A stretch of 64,000 nt of DNA from Methylorubrum extorquens (GTDB lineage: Bacteria; Pseudomonadota; Alphaproteobacteria; Rhizobiales; Beijerinckiaceae). Positions 33,207 through 43,600 of the stretch are shown here, piece after piece. The DNA is taken from assembly GCF_024169925.1 (NCBI RefSeq), contig NZ_JALJXF010000001.1:4692501-4756500 (forward strand). The letters run 5' to 3'. The position numbers and the translations under genes were made by a program. Each line of letters begins with the position of its first letter. Within the stretch, counting starts at the first letter, position 1. The notes beneath the pieces were generated by a model, which saw nothing but the letters and a program-made list of their open reading frames with translations, was not told where the DNA came from and did no database searches.

Positions 33207-35450
33207 ATGTCCGGCTTATCCGCATGTGGGCCTTGCGGTCGCCCGCGCTTCAGGAGGCTGACCATCCCCGAAGCAACGACTTCGCCCGCGCGTTCTCGTC
33301 CGGGTGCCTTGGCGCGCCTCGTCGCGGCCACCGTGCTGCTGCCGCTCGTTCTCCTGCTGCTCGGCCTGTGGGAGGTTCGGCGCGGCGCCGACGATCACGC
33401 CGCGTTCGAGGCCGAATCGCAGCGGCTCACCGGCCTCGTGACGCAGATGGAAGCGCGGGCGCCGCGGGACGGTCGCTTCGATCCCCGCCTTCAGTTCCGC
33501 TACGAGGGCCGGCTCTATGGCGGGCCGCTCGCGATCGATAAGGCGCGCGAAGCCCGCGACGAGGCTGGGCTCCTCGCCACGCTCATGGATTGGCGGCGCG
33601 TGCTGCCGCCGGTCGTCGTCGCGGGCGGCGCGCTGGCCGCCGCGCTCTCCGTGCTCGTGCTGCTCGCGGGCGCCGTCCTGGGGCGCCTCGGCCGCGCTTC
33701 GCGCGATGCCCTGGTACGCGGCTTCTCGCTGATGCGCCGGCTGCTCCCCGCGACGCTCTCGCTCCAGATCCTGGCGGCGACGGCGAGTTTCGTCGCTGCC
33801 GTGACCTTCGAGGCGGCGGCCCTGCTTCAGGGCGGCTTCGATGGCGGTGCGCTGAAGCTCCTGGCGATCGCCGTCGTCGCGGTCGGCGCCGTCGTCTTCG
33901 TGGCCGGCACGACGGTGCTCGGCCTGCGCCGGGCGCTCGGCGCCTTCGAGCCCGATCCGCTGCCGATCGTCGGCCGGACGGTGACGCCCGAGCAGGCGCC
34001 GGGCCTGTGGCGCCTCGTCGAGGGGCTCGCCGCGCGGCTCGGAGCCCTGAAGCCCGAGGCGGTGGTGGTCGGGCTCACCGAAGGCTTCTTCGTCAGCGCC
34101 GGGCCGGCGGTGCTGGAACCCGGCGGGGTGCGGGTCACCGGCCGGATTCTCTACCTGCCGCTGCCCTATCTCGCCCTGATGCGGGGCGACGAGGTGGCGG
34201 CGATCATCGGCCACGAACTCGCCCACTATGCCGGCGGCGACACCATCTACAGCCAGCGCTTCCTGCCGATCTATGCCGGCGTCGAGCGCTCCCTCGACGC
34301 GGTCGCCGAGGGCCACCAGGGCTCGCTCGGGCTGCTCGGGCCGTCGCTGCGCCTCGGCGTCTTCGTGATGGAGCGCTTCCACCTCGCCGTGCGCCACTGG
34401 AGCCGGACGCGCGAGTTCGCGGCCGACGCGGCCGGCGCGGGCGTGACCTCGATCGATGCCTCGGCCCGCGCCTTGCTCCGCGCCGGCGCGGTGGGGCCGC
34501 GCGTCGCCGAAACCCTTCAGGCCGCGGCCGACGCGCCGGATGCGGCGCCGCCCGACCTCGTCGCCGCCGCCCTCGACCGTGCGATCCGGAACGGGCTCGA
34601 CGACCCGGCGGCGCATTGGCAGGAGGAGCAGGCCCACCCGACCGACACCCACCCGCCGACCCGCGAGCGCGTCGCCGCCCTCGGGCGCAGCATCGACGCG
34701 GATCTCCTGGCCGCGGCCGGCGCCGTGCCGCCGCCCCACGCGCTCGGGCAGCTCGCCGCCTATTTCACCGACCCGACCAGGCTCAGCCAGGCGGCGACCG
34801 ACGACTTCCTCGGCGCGCTGCGGGCGCAGGACGCGGCGTACCGCGCCCATCTCGAGGCGACGGCGGCGGAGGTCGGCACCGAGGAGCGGGTGCTGCGCGC
34901 GAACTACCGTCCGCGCGGGATCGCGCTGGCGGTGGGCGGCGGCCTGTTTGCCGTCATCGCGCTCGCGATCGCCGTGTTCGGCGTGCCGGGGATTTCGCCG
35001 AAGGACAACGGCGTCGTCCTCGCAATCGCGCTCGGCTTCGCCGTGCTCCTGGGCGGGGCCGGCGTCCTCATCCTGCGCCGGGGCGAGCCCGTGATGCTGA
35101 CCCTCAGCCCCGCGGGGCTGAAGGCGCCGGGGCTCGACCGGACGATCCCCTGGGACTCCATCGCCGACCTCGACATGACGCTGAACCAGACCGGCATCCT
35201 CACGCGCCTGCTGCTGCCGCCCGAGGCGGACTGGCCGCAGCGCTTGCCCGGCCGGAACGGAATCAAGCTCGACGCGAAGCGCCGGATCATCACGTTCCCG
35301 ATCGGCCTGCCGCGCGGAATGAAGCCGCCGGACTTCGCCGAGCTGATCGGCCGCTACCAGATGGCCGCGCAGGCCCGGCGCCTCCTCGCCGAGACCGAGG
35401 CCCTCGCGCCGCGATCCCCCTCCGAATCCCAACGCGCCGAGGCTTCATGA
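33207..35450 (+). CDS. Multi-pass membrane M48-family metalloprotease
   Basis: About 747 residues. Zn motif HELAH in IIGHELAHYAGGD, with the third ligand Glu in TREFAADAAG. Two hydrophobic helices near the start, a helical pair after ~130 and two more at ~560-610 anchor it in the membrane, so it may resemble HtpX/Ste24-type quality-control proteases. The start is uncertain: ATG 33207 has no clear ribosome site, whereas AGGAGG at 33252-33257 sits 6 bases before an in-frame ATC (33264) and abuts an in-frame CTG (33258). The stop overlaps the next gene's ATG. Confidence 0.8.
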   Translation: MSGLSACGPCGRPRFRRLTIPEATTSPARSRPGALARLVAATVLLPLVLLLLGLWEVRRGADDHAAFEAESQRLTGLVTQMEARAPRDGRFDPRLQFRYEGRLYGGPLAIDKAREARDEAGLLATLMDWRRVLPPVVVAGGALAAALSVLVLLAGAVLGRLGRASRDALVRGFSLMRRLLPATLSLQILAATASFVAAVTFEAAALLQGGFDGGALKLLAIAVVAVGAVVFVAGTTVLGLRRALGAFEPDPLPIVGRTVTPEQAPGLWRLVEGLAARLGALKPEAVVVGLTEGFFVSAGPAVLEPGGVRVTGRILYLPLPYLALMRGDEVAAIIGHELAHYAGGDTIYSQRFLPIYAGVERSLDAVAEGHQGSLGLLGPSLRLGVFVMERFHLAVRHWSRTREFAADAAGAGVTSIDASARALLRAGAVGPRVAETLQAAADAPDAAPPDLVAAALDRAIRNGLDDPAAHWQEEQAHPTDTHPPTRERVAALGRSIDADLLAAAGAVPPPHALGQLAAYFTDPTRLSQAATDDFLGALRAQDAAYRAHLEATAAEVGTEERVLRANYRPRGIALAVGGGLFAVIALAIAVFGVPGISPKDNGVVLAIALGFAVLLGGAGVLILRRGEPVMLTLSPAGLKAPGLDRTIPWDSIADLDMTLNQTGILTRLLLPPEADWPQRLPGRNGIKLDAKRRIITFPIGLPRGMKPPDFAELIGRYQMAAQARRLLAETEALAPRSPSESQRAEAS

Positions 35451-35965
35451 CCGCATCCCCTGATCGCGCCGAACGCACCGAACCCCTGCGGCTGCCGCCC
35501 CAGGGCCAGGGCTGGATGGCGACCTTCTGGGTGCTGTTCGGCGTCGTGGCGCTCGGGGCCATGCTCGCGGCCTGCGCCATCTACACGGCGCCGGCCCTGA
35601 TCTCGGACTGGCAGGTCCGCGAGACGGCCGTGCCGGTGGCGGAGGCCCGGATCAGCGACGGCAAGTGCAGCTCCAAGATCGCGATCCACATCTGCGACCT
35701 GACCTTGAGCCTGCGCCGGCCCACCGGCACCGTGACGCGCCGGGTGAACTACGTGTTCGCCGGCCTGCATGTCGGCGATTTCGGCGCCGGGCCGATGGCC
35801 GATCCGGCTCGCCCGGACCTGATCACCACCGATCTCGGCCTCGAGCGGCTGTGGAACCGCACGATCACCCTCGCGGTAATCATGGCCGCGCTCGCGGCGA
35901 CCATCGTCGGGGCGCTCATCTCGCTGGTGCGCAACCGGCGCGCTGCCGCCAATGCAGCCGGGTGA
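35447..35965 (+). CDS. Two-helix membrane protein coupled to the M48 protease
   Basis: A 172-residue protein with one transmembrane helix at ~28-52, an extracytoplasmic domain carrying two cysteines (GKCSSKIAIHICDLTL), and a second helix near 145-168. This is a DUF3592-like layout. The ATG overlaps the protease stop (ATGA), so the two are co-translated and probably interact. Function unknown. Confidence 0.65.
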   Translation: MTASPDRAERTEPLRLPPQGQGWMATFWVLFGVVALGAMLAACAIYTAPALISDWQVRETAVPVAEARISDGKCSSKIAIHICDLTLSLRRPTGTVTRRVNYVFAGLHVGDFGAGPMADPARPDLITTDLGLERLWNRTITLAVIMAALAATIVGALISLVRNRRAAANAAG

Positions 35966-35983
35966 CGGGCTGTCCCGGCCGGA

Positions 35984-36310
35984 TCAGTCCGCATGCTCGG
36001 CGGCATCGAGCGCCTTCCGGACCGCCGGATCGCGGCCGTAGCGCTGCCGCAGCCGCGTCTCGTCCGCCTCGATGGCGTCGCAGCGCAGGGTCTTGACGGC
36101 GGCGGCGATCTGCCGGCCGCGGGCCGCGTCGTAGGCATCCTCTCCGGACCAGTGGTTGCAGCCCTGCCGCCGGTCCAGATAGGCGACGACCGCGGTGGGC
36201 AGGCTCTTTCCCTCCGCAGGCGAGAGGTCCGGATCGGCCCAGGCCGGAGCGGGCCGATCCGCGAGAATCAGCGCGGCGAAGAGCGCGGCGGTGGTCCACG
36301 ATCGGGTCAT
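35984..36310 (-). CDS. Small secreted hypothetical protein
   Basis: A 108-residue protein with a signal peptide (MTRSWTTAALFAALILAD, cut near PAWA). The mature part is charged with two cysteines (RQGCNHW and TLRCDA) that could form a disulfide. It contains YDAARGRQI and a helical C-terminus. Not recognised. It is convergent with the protease-partner gene and divergent from the next gene. Confidence 0.6.
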   Translation of the reverse strand: MTRSWTTAALFAALILADRPAPAWADPDLSPAEGKSLPTAVVAYLDRRQGCNHWSGEDAYDAARGRQIAAAVKTLRCDAIEADETRLRQRYGRDPAVRKALDAAEHAD

Positions 36311-36360
36311 CGTCACATTCTTCCCTTCATGGTTGTGGCCCCGCTTAGCAGGGATTCGAC

Positions 36361-37110
36361 GTGAGACGCACACGCACCGAGCCGCTTCTCTCCTGCTCCG
36401 CCGTCGCCGGGCTCTTCATCGGCCTCTCCACCGCGATGCCGTCCGCCGCCGAGGGTTGGAACGCGGCGCGGTTCGATCCGCCCGCGAAGGTCGAGACCGT
36501 CACGGATGCCGAAGGCCGAGAGATCACCTGCACCGTCTATCCCGATCTTGTCATCCGCGAGAGCGACACCGGTACGCCCGAGCCCGGGGATGCAGCGCTC
36601 ATCCCGATCCGCGGCGGCCCGCCCGTGGCCTGCCGCGCCGCGCCCGGCGTCAGCGCGCGTACGCTGGAAACCGGCGGCCAGCGCTTCATCGGGCGGGCGG
36701 ACGGGTTCCTCGTGTTCGAGGATGCGAGCAGCAACGGCACCATGCCCTTCGCGGTGATCGATGCCGGGACCGGCCGCAGCCTGTTCACCGACACGACCAC
36801 CTACGACGGCATCGACAGCTTCGCAGCCGAGGGCGCGACGCTGCGGCTCGGCTTCCGCCGCGGGGTGCAGGGCACCTGCTCGATCCCGCAAGGGGGCGCG
36901 GCCTGCTGGGCGCGGATCGTGCGCGAGGAAAAGCTCCCGGTATCGGTCGCAGCCCTGCCGGTGCCGGCCCAGGTTTGCGCGCAAGCCTACCGCGCCGGGA
37001 AGGCCCCCAAGGATACCCCAAGCATCGTCTCCTTCCCGGTGCGGCTCGTCTGGAGCGGCAGCCTCGCCGTCGAGGCCGACGGCCCGGTGCGATGCCTGCC
37101 GACGCCGTGA
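36361..37110 (+). CDS. Secreted hypothetical protein with several cysteines
   Basis: A 249-residue protein starting at GTG with AGGG seven bases before. A signal peptide runs to ~30 (PSAAEG). The mature domain is beta-rich with six cysteines at dispersed sites (TCTV, VACRA, GTCSI, AACWA, QVCAQ, VRCLP), pointing to a disulfide-stabilised periplasmic protein. Not recognised. It is followed in the same direction by three further small exported proteins. Confidence 0.55.
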   Translation: MRRTRTEPLLSCSAVAGLFIGLSTAMPSAAEGWNAARFDPPAKVETVTDAEGREITCTVYPDLVIRESDTGTPEPGDAALIPIRGGPPVACRAAPGVSARTLETGGQRFIGRADGFLVFEDASSNGTMPFAVIDAGTGRSLFTDTTTYDGIDSFAAEGATLRLGFRRGVQGTCSIPQGGAACWARIVREEKLPVSVAALPVPAQVCAQAYRAGKAPKDTPSIVSFPVRLVWSGSLAVEADGPVRCLPTP

Positions 37111-37178
37111 CAACGCACCCGCCCTTCACCACGTCCGCGCCCGCGATGCGGGCCGACCCTTCGAGGAGAAACCGTCGC

Positions 37179-37679
37179 ATGATCTCACGCCGCAACGCGC
37201 TCGCCGCCGCCGCGACCCTGCTCTGCGCTTCCGCCGCCTGGGCCGAGCCGGCGATCGGGCTCGCCGAGCGCCGGGCCATCGCCGCCTATCGCGAGAGCCG
37301 TTACCCGGCGCAGGAGAAGGCGATTCAGGAGGCCGCGGGCTTTCCCGTGCCGGTCGAGGTGGCGTGGGACCAGATCACTCTTCCCGGTGACGCGAAGTAC
37401 TATGCCGACGAGGGCTATTTCGAGAAGACGATCTTCGAGCCGATCGCTGCGGGGCTGAAGGAGGTCGGCAAGGACAAGATGGGTCGCGAGGCTTTGCAGG
37501 CGAAGCTGAAGTCGATCCGCATCCGCTTCGACGAGAAGACGGCGCCGGCCTCGAACTACCCCAACGGCCTCAAGTTCGACGGCGGTGTCCTCGATGTGAA
37601 CTGGCGGCCCTTCTCGAACGTCGCCGACTTCAAGGACCGGGTGGCGGCAGTGGTGCAGGTGCTGGAAAAGAACCTGTGA
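37179..37679 (+). CDS. Small secreted hypothetical protein
   Basis: A 166-residue protein preceded by GAGGAG. The twin-arginine-like start MISRRNALAAAATLLC and cleavage after AWA give a ~130-residue mature part rich in charged residues (PVPVEVAWDQITLPGDAKYY, FEKTIFEPI). There are no cysteines after the signal. Not recognised, though such sequences recur as conserved hypothetical proteins. Its stop overlaps the next gene's GTG start. Confidence 0.6.
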   Translation: MISRRNALAAAATLLCASAAWAEPAIGLAERRAIAAYRESRYPAQEKAIQEAAGFPVPVEVAWDQITLPGDAKYYADEGYFEKTIFEPIAAGLKEVGKDKMGREALQAKLKSIRIRFDEKTAPASNYPNGLKFDGGVLDVNWRPFSNVADFKDRVAAVVQVLEKNL

Positions 37680-38296
37680 TCCCGTCGGTCCGGTACGGGT
37701 GCCGCGGCTTCGCGGCCGTGCTCGCCCTGTGCGGCGCGGCCGCCGCCGAGCCGCTGCCGCGCTCGGGCGTCTACGACAGCATGACCCTGGCGGTGGAGGG
37801 CGAGGCCGTCTCCGGCGTCTTCGTCGAGGAGCGCGGCGGGGCCGGCGGGGGGGCGTCCTTCAGCTGCATCTTCCTGCTGCGGGGCCGGCTCTCGGGCCTG
37901 CGCGCCGAGGTCGAGACGTGGTTTCCGGGCGAGCCGGAGCGCATCCGCGGCAACCTCGCCTTCACGCCGGAGGGTGCCGCGCTGACGCTTGCCGAGGATC
38001 ACGGCGGCTGCCCGATGACCACGGGCAGCATGACGGCCAAGCCCTACACGCTCCTGCGCGAGGCGGATGAGCCGGCACAGGGCTGGCGCGGCGTCGCCCT
38101 TGTCACCGCCCGGCGTGCCCGATTCCGGCCCGAGCCGGGTCCGGCCCCGGAGCGCGGCGCCTACCTCGTGCGCCACGATCCCGTGGCGATTCTGGAGCGG
38201 CGGGACGGCTGGGTGCGGGCCCTCTACCGGCGCGGCGCAAAGCCGATCACGGGTTGGCTGCCGGAGGCCGACCTCGCCCTGGCCGCTGCGCCCTGA
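37676..38296 (+). CDS. Secreted hypothetical protein with SH3-like C-terminus
   Basis: A 206-residue exported protein, GTG start overlapping the preceding TGA (GTGA). A short signal peptide (RGFAAVLALCGAAAA) is followed by a domain with two cysteines (FSCIFLL, GGCPM). The last ~50 residues (ILERRDGWVRALYRRGAKPITGW) look like a bacterial SH3 domain, which binds cell-wall or peptide ligands. Function unknown. Confidence 0.55.
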   Translation: MIPSVRYGCRGFAAVLALCGAAAAEPLPRSGVYDSMTLAVEGEAVSGVFVEERGGAGGGASFSCIFLLRGRLSGLRAEVETWFPGEPERIRGNLAFTPEGAALTLAEDHGGCPMTTGSMTAKPYTLLREADEPAQGWRGVALVTARRARFRPEPGPAPERGAYLVRHDPVAILERRDGWVRALYRRGAKPITGWLPEADLALAAAP

Positions 38297-38351
38297 GGCG
38301 CCGCGGCCGATCACTCCGCGGGCTGAGGCCCGCCCACCGCAAAGGTTCGCC

Positions 38352-38639
38352 ATGCTCCGCTTCCCCCTTCCCACCCTCGTTGGGCTGGCGCTCGCTGGCG
38401 TTCCCGCCGCCTCCGCACAGACCCCGCCAGCCGCCGCACCGCCGCGCCTTCCGACCACCTGGGAGGCGATCGACCAACCGATGAGCACGCTCCTGAACGG
38501 CGGCCACCGCATCGTCTCGGCCACCGGCCCGAGCTTCACCCTGGAACGGCAGGGCAAGTACGTCGTCTGCGAGGTTCGTCCTCCGGGCGGCCTGCGCGGC
38601 AACGCGGAGGCGACCTCGACCTGCTACCGCGTGAACTGA
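38352..38639 (+). CDS. Small secreted hypothetical protein
   Basis: A 95-residue protein with a signal peptide ending in ASAQ and a ~70-residue mature part with two cysteines (YVVCEVR, STCYRVN), probably disulfide-bonded. It lies in a run of small exported proteins and ends 8 bases before the HD-hydrolase gene. Not recognised. Confidence 0.55.
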   Translation: MLRFPLPTLVGLALAGVPAASAQTPPAAAPPRLPTTWEAIDQPMSTLLNGGHRIVSATGPSFTLERQGKYVVCEVRPPGGLRGNAEATSTCYRVN

Positions 38640-38647
38640 GGCCCGCC

Positions 38648-39316
38648 GTGAACGATCGCACGAACGACCGCCTGCGCGCACGCTTCGACGAACTCTGGGC
38701 CCGGACGGTGCGGACGGACGCTGCCGAGGCGGCGTGGCGGGCGCTCGATGCCGGCTACGGGGAGGCCGGGCGCCACTATCACGACTGGCGCCACATCGCG
38801 GACCTGCTCGAAGGGCACGACGCGGTGCGGGCGCTTCCGGACTTCGCCGGGCTCGATCACGACGCGATCGATCTCGCGATCTTCTTTCACGATGCGGTCT
38901 ACGACACCGCCCGCACCGACAACGAAGCCCGCAGCGCCGCATTGCTGCTGATCCATGCCGGACCGGCCGCAGAATCCGGTCCGATCCGGGCGGCCGAGGC
39001 GATGATCCGGGCGACCGCCGCGCACGCGCCGAGCGACGACGCGGCCACGCGGCTGATGCTCGACCTCGATCTCGCGGTGCTGGGCGCGCCCCGTCCGGTC
39101 TACGAGGCCTATGCGGCGGCGATCCGGCGCGAATACGCTGCGGTTCCGGAAGTGGCGTGGCGGTTCGGCCGCGCGGGCGTCCTCGACCGCTTCCTCGCCC
39201 GGCCCAACCTCTACCAGACCGGCCCCTTTCGCGACCGCTCCGAGACGTCCGCCCGAGCCAACCTCGCGGCCGAGGCGGACACGCTCCGGGCCGGCCATGC
39301 CGGCGAAGGGGCGTGA
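38648..39316 (+). CDS. Predicted HD-type metal-dependent phosphohydrolase
   Basis: A 222-residue protein resembling the COG4339-type predicted metal-dependent hydrolases. It carries HYHDWRHI near residue 38 and FFHDAVYD near 79 (the HD pair), with further acidic residues LMLDLDLAVLG that can complete a di-metal site. GTG start with GAGG upstream. Substrate unknown; related proteins are HD-superfamily phosphohydrolases. Probably co-transcribed with the small gene before it. Confidence 0.72.
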   Translation: MNDRTNDRLRARFDELWARTVRTDAAEAAWRALDAGYGEAGRHYHDWRHIADLLEGHDAVRALPDFAGLDHDAIDLAIFFHDAVYDTARTDNEARSAALLLIHAGPAAESGPIRAAEAMIRATAAHAPSDDAATRLMLDLDLAVLGAPRPVYEAYAAAIRREYAAVPEVAWRFGRAGVLDRFLARPNLYQTGPFRDRSETSARANLAAEADTLRAGHAGEGA

Positions 39317-39486
39317 GAGATGCCTTCGTGCAGGCCTGGGCCAACTCTTGCCCGGCGCCGTCGGTATCTCGATCGGGTGGTGCCGAGCACGGCCTGTTCC
39401 GCGCTCATCTTTTTGACTTTACCGCACTCCGATCCGGGCGGATCGTCTCCATCGGCCCGGTCCAATCGCCGGCCCAAGCCTGAGGC

Positions 39487-39729
39487 TCAATCGCCAGGTG
39501 CCCAGTTGATCTTGGGCTTCTGCGATAGGATCCGCTCGAAGTAATTGGCCACCGCTTGCGCGCCGTCCGCATGCATCATGGCAACCGGATGCGCGAGGTA
39601 GGCCCGGGCCAGATCGAGCGGGATCTCGCCCGCTTGGAGCGCAGTGAGCACCGCGTCGATGAAGGCGTCGTTGGCCTCGTTGAAGTCGCCCGACAGTTTC
39701 TTACGATCGTTCAGGGCTTTGATCGGCAT
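39487..39729 (-). CDS. Small hypothetical protein
   Basis: An 80-residue, mainly helical cytoplasmic protein beginning MPIKALNDRKKL and containing EIPLDLARAYLAHPVAM. A plausible ribosome site (AGGAA) lies upstream. No domain recognised. Isolated between the HD hydrolase and the IS5 remnant. Confidence 0.5.
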   Translation of the reverse strand: MPIKALNDRKKLSGDFNEANDAFIDAVLTALQAGEIPLDLARAYLAHPVAMMHADGAQAVANYFERILSQKPKINWAPGD

Positions 39730-39889
39730 TGTGTGGCGGTTCCTGTCGCTGGGGCGAGCCGCGCTCCAGCCGCTCCCGTCGGAATGCCCTACTCTCGGCA
39801 GCCCGAGCCAGCCAGCCCGGATGTGCGAATCGGCGCGTTACCGCCTGTCGCCCGCACGATGCCTCCGTGGTTCCCTGCGACGGGGTTCC

Positions 39890-40413
39890 GACATGCAGCC
39901 CGAAATGCAGCGAAGAGCGCCTGACAGAACCGTCTGATTTGAGCGAGGGTGATGAGGCTTGCCGCGAGGCCGGTGAAGGCCTGGTAGATGTCGGTGCGGG
40001 GCTCGTCGCGGACGGGCAGGCGGCGGAATTCGTTGAAACACGCGTGGTTGCGCGCGGCGACCCAGCGGTGGCGCCCGAGCCTCTCGCTGCTTTGGATACC
40101 CTTGGGGACGATGCGCGGAACGATCCCGCGCGCTCGGCACTCTTGCCCAGCACTCTTGCCGACGCACCTTGGCATCGTAAACCTGGTCGGCGTGCAGCTT
40201 GTCGGGGCGCCGACGTCGCCGGCCGCGCCGGCCCGTGCTCAGTGGCAGGATGGCATCGAGGGGCGGCGCCAGCAACGGGCTGTCGTGCCGGGTGGCGCCC
40301 GTCAGCCTCATGCCGAGCGGCGTGCCGCGGGCGTCGGTGACGAGATGGCGCTTCGTGCCCGGCTTGCCCTGGTCCGTCGGGTTCGGGCCGGTGGCAGGCC
40401 CCCTTTATGGATG
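39890..40413 (-). pseudogene. IS5-family transposase remnant (frameshifted, 3' portion)
   Basis: The minus strand encodes, in one frame, PGTKRHLVTDARGTPLGMRL and ATRHDSPLLAPPLDAI down to about KLHADQVYDAK. After a frameshift near 40150 it continues as IQSSERLGRHRWVAARNHAC to DIYQAFTGLAASLITL. These are typical IS5-family (DDE) transposase segments. The N-terminal third is missing. The left limit (~39890) is approximate. It abuts a 5' tRNA fragment at 40452-40466. Confidence 0.72.
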
Positions 40414-40451
40414 GCCCGCCCCTCACCGGCCTCCACAGCCAGAGCTTCTCT

Positions 40452-40466
40452 CTGAGCTACGGGTGC
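40452..40466 (-). repeat. 5' fragment of a tRNA-Arg gene with flank
   Basis: On the minus strand these 15 bases equal the first 15 of the tRNA-Arg(CCG) gene at 62626-62702. The ~45 bases outside the tRNA start (40467-40510) also resemble the flank of the intact gene (shared CTGACTGTG/CTGACCGTG, GCCCAACTG, CGCAACGG). The rest of the tRNA is absent and IS5 remnant sequence follows. This looks like a disrupted tRNA copy or an integration scar. Confidence 0.65.
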
Positions 40467-40696
40467 TGACTGTGTCTCACGAGCCGCCCAACTGAGCGGC
40501 GTCCGCAACGGCGTTTGGCGGTGGTGTCGAACCGCGTGATGGCCGAACCGGCAGCCGGGCCTTCCTCCACCGGTTGGCCCGGTGGTCCCCAGGAAAGTTC
40601 GGTGGAAACCGGGGATGGTGTCGCAGAACAGGAACCGCTGGCAGGCTGTGCGGCGTTCCTGGCAGCTGACCCCTGAAGTCGTTCGACGGAACAGAA

Positions 40697-43600
40697 ATGG
40701 CACAGCCCAGGACCGCCAAGCCCCGAGACGATCAGGATGCGAGCTCGGATGGCGGCGTCGCCCCGCTCGTCCCGACGGGAGCCCTGGCGGTAGCTCTGCT
40801 GGGTTTCGCGCAAGCCGCGCGGCCGTTGATCCACGTGGCCCACGACGGGCGCCGCCTTGATGAGATCGCCGCGGTTCTGCGCGCGCTGGCACCGGAGCGG
40901 ACGGTGGCCGTCTTTCCCGAATGGGATTGCCTGCCCTTCGACCGCGCGTCGCCCTCGCGCGGGGTCATGGGCGCGCGCACCGGCGTGCTGCGCTGGCTGA
41001 CCGATGACCGGGCGCAACCGGACATCGTCCTCACCACTGCCCCCGCGCTGTTGCAGCGCGTGCCCCCGCCGAAGACGTGGGAATCGGCCCATATCGAGCT
41101 GCGCGTCGGTGAGCCGCTCGATCCGGAGCGACTGACGGCACAACTGGCACGGCTCGGCTATATCCTCGACGATCGCGTCGATGAGCCCGGCGAGGTGGCG
41201 GTCCGGGGGCGGACCATCGACGTGTTCCCGGCCGCCGCACCGCTTCCCTGCCGGGTGGAGCATGACGGCGCGCGCATCACCGCGATCCGCTCCTACGATC
41301 CGGTGTCGCAGCGCTCGCGCGTCGAAACCGAGCGGCTGGTGATCGACCCGGCCACCGAAATCGTCCTGGACCCGGATTCGGGCCTCGCCTTGGAGCCGTT
41401 CACCGGGCAGGAGCACCGGCTCGCCCGGTTCTATCCCGCGCTCGTGACGATGCTCGATTACGTGCCCGAGGCGCGTCTCGTGGTCGAAGCCGGGGTGGAA
41501 GAGCGGGCCGCTGCGTTCTTCGAGCAGATCGCCGAGGGGCGAGAGGCGGAAGGAGCGGTATCACCTTCCGGGAGCCGGCGGGATGACCGATCCCCACGGA
41601 AGCCCGCACCGGATCTCTATCTCGCGCCCGGGGAATGGGCGGAACTGGTCGAAGCACGCAGTCTCGCGGCGGCGACGAGCGCCGAGGCGGAGCGGATCGC
41701 AGGGCCGGTTTTCACCCGCGAGCGCCGCCCTGAGGCCTCCTTCGCCAAAGCCCTGCGTGCTGCACTGAAAGCGGGCGAGCGCGTCGTGCTCGCCGGACCC
41801 AAGGCGCCGCTGCGCCGCCTCGTGCGGGCGGCCGCCGCGGCCGACGGGCGAACCGTGCGCCTGATCGACGCCTGGGCCGAGGTCGAGACGGCTGAGCCCG
41901 GCGCGATGCTGGCGTTTGAGATGCCGGTCGAGGCGGGATTCCACCTGCCGGAGGCCGGCGCGACGGTGATCGCCGCGGCCGACCTGTTCGGGGCCCTGGC
42001 GGCGGGGGCGGGGCGGCGGGCCGCCGTGCTGCCGATCGGCGAGGTCGAGCTACGGGTCGGCGATGTCGCGATCGACCGCGATCACGGCCTGTGTCTGTTC
42101 GAGGGGCTAGAGGCGATCCGCGATGGCGAGGCGGACGAGGAGGACGCCCTGCGCCTGCGGTTCGCCGACGATGCCATTCTCATGGTGCCGGTGAGTCAGG
42201 CGGACCGGATCTGGCGTTACGGCTCGGAGGCCGAGGCCGTAACCCTCGACCGGCTCGATGGCGGCACCTGGGCCCGACGGCGCCTGGAGGCGGAGGCGAC
42301 GCTCGCTAGGGCAGCGCGGACGATGCTGACCGCTGCGGAGGAGCGCCGCAAGGCGCATGCGCCGCAGATCGTGCCGCCGGAGCGCGAGATGGAGCGCTTC
42401 GCCGCCGGCTTCGGCTTCCCGCTCACCGGCGATCAGGCCGGCGCGGTGGAGGAGACGCTGGCCGACCTCGCCCGCGAGATCCCGATGGACCGGCTCGTCT
42501 GCGGCGATGTCGGCTTCGGCAAGACCGAGGTGGCCCTGCGCGCTGCCGCTGCGGCGATCTTTGCCGGACGGCAGGTCGCCGTCATGGCGCCGACGACGGT
42601 GCTGGTGCGCCAGCATGTCGAGACCTTCCGGCGGCGTTTTGCCCGGTTCGGCATCGAGGTGGCGCACCTGTCGCGCCTCGTCTCTCCCGCCGAGGCCAAG
42701 CGGGTGAAGCAGGGCTTGGCCGATGGCCGCGTGCGTCTCGTCGTCGGCACCCAGGCACTCGCCGGGCGCGGCGTGTCGTTCCACGATCTCGGCCTTGCCA
42801 TCATCGACGAGGAGCAGCGCTTCGGCGCCAAGACCAAGGCGAGTTTGCGCAAGGCGGCGGGCGATGCCCACATCCTCACGTTGAGCGCGACGCCGATCCC
42901 GCGCACGCTCCAGGCGGCGATGGTCGGCCTGCAGAGCCTCAGCGTGATCGCCACGCCCCCGGCGGTGCGCCAGCCGATCCGTACGGTCATCGCCCCCTTC
43001 GAGGAGACGACGCTGGCCGCGGCGCTGCGGCGTGAGCACCGCCGGGGTGGGCAGAGCTTCGTGGTCTGTCCGCGCATCGAGGACATCGCGCCGATGGCCA
43101 AGCGCCTGCGCACACTCGTGCCGGGGCTCGACGTGGTGACGGCGCATGGCGAGATGAAGCCGGCCGCGATGGACGACGCGATGGTGCGCTTCGCCGACGG
43201 CGAGGGCGACGTGCTGCTCGCCACCAGCATCATCGAGAGCGGGCTCGACGTGCCGCGCGCCAACACCATGCTGGTCTGGGACGCGGAGCGGTTCGGCCTC
43301 GCACAACTGCACCAGTTGCGCGGCCGGGTCGGGCGCGGGCAGCGGCGCGGCGTCGTCTATCTGTTCGGGCATCCCGACAAGCCGCTCAGCCCCTCGACGG
43401 AGAAGCGGCTGCGCACGCTGGAGGCCCTCGATCGGCTCGGCGCAGGCTTTGCCATTTCCGCCCGCGACCTCGACCTGCGCGGGGCGGGCGACCTCGTCGG
43501 CGACGATCAATCCGGCCACGTCAAGCTCGTGGGGCTCGGCCTCTACCAGCATCTGCTGCAACTGGCGCTACGCGCGGCCAAGGGCGAGGCGGCCGAGGAT

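Noticed and set aside
33216..35432. A 738-codon minus-strand frame opposite the M48 protease
   Set aside because: Antisense shadow; the plus strand has the HELAH motif and membrane helices.
40466..40696. A CRISPR-like or promoter array before the mfd-like gene
   Set aside because: The short similarities are explained by a degenerate tRNA-Arg flank; there are no regularly spaced repeats. No CRISPR array was seen anywhere in the window.
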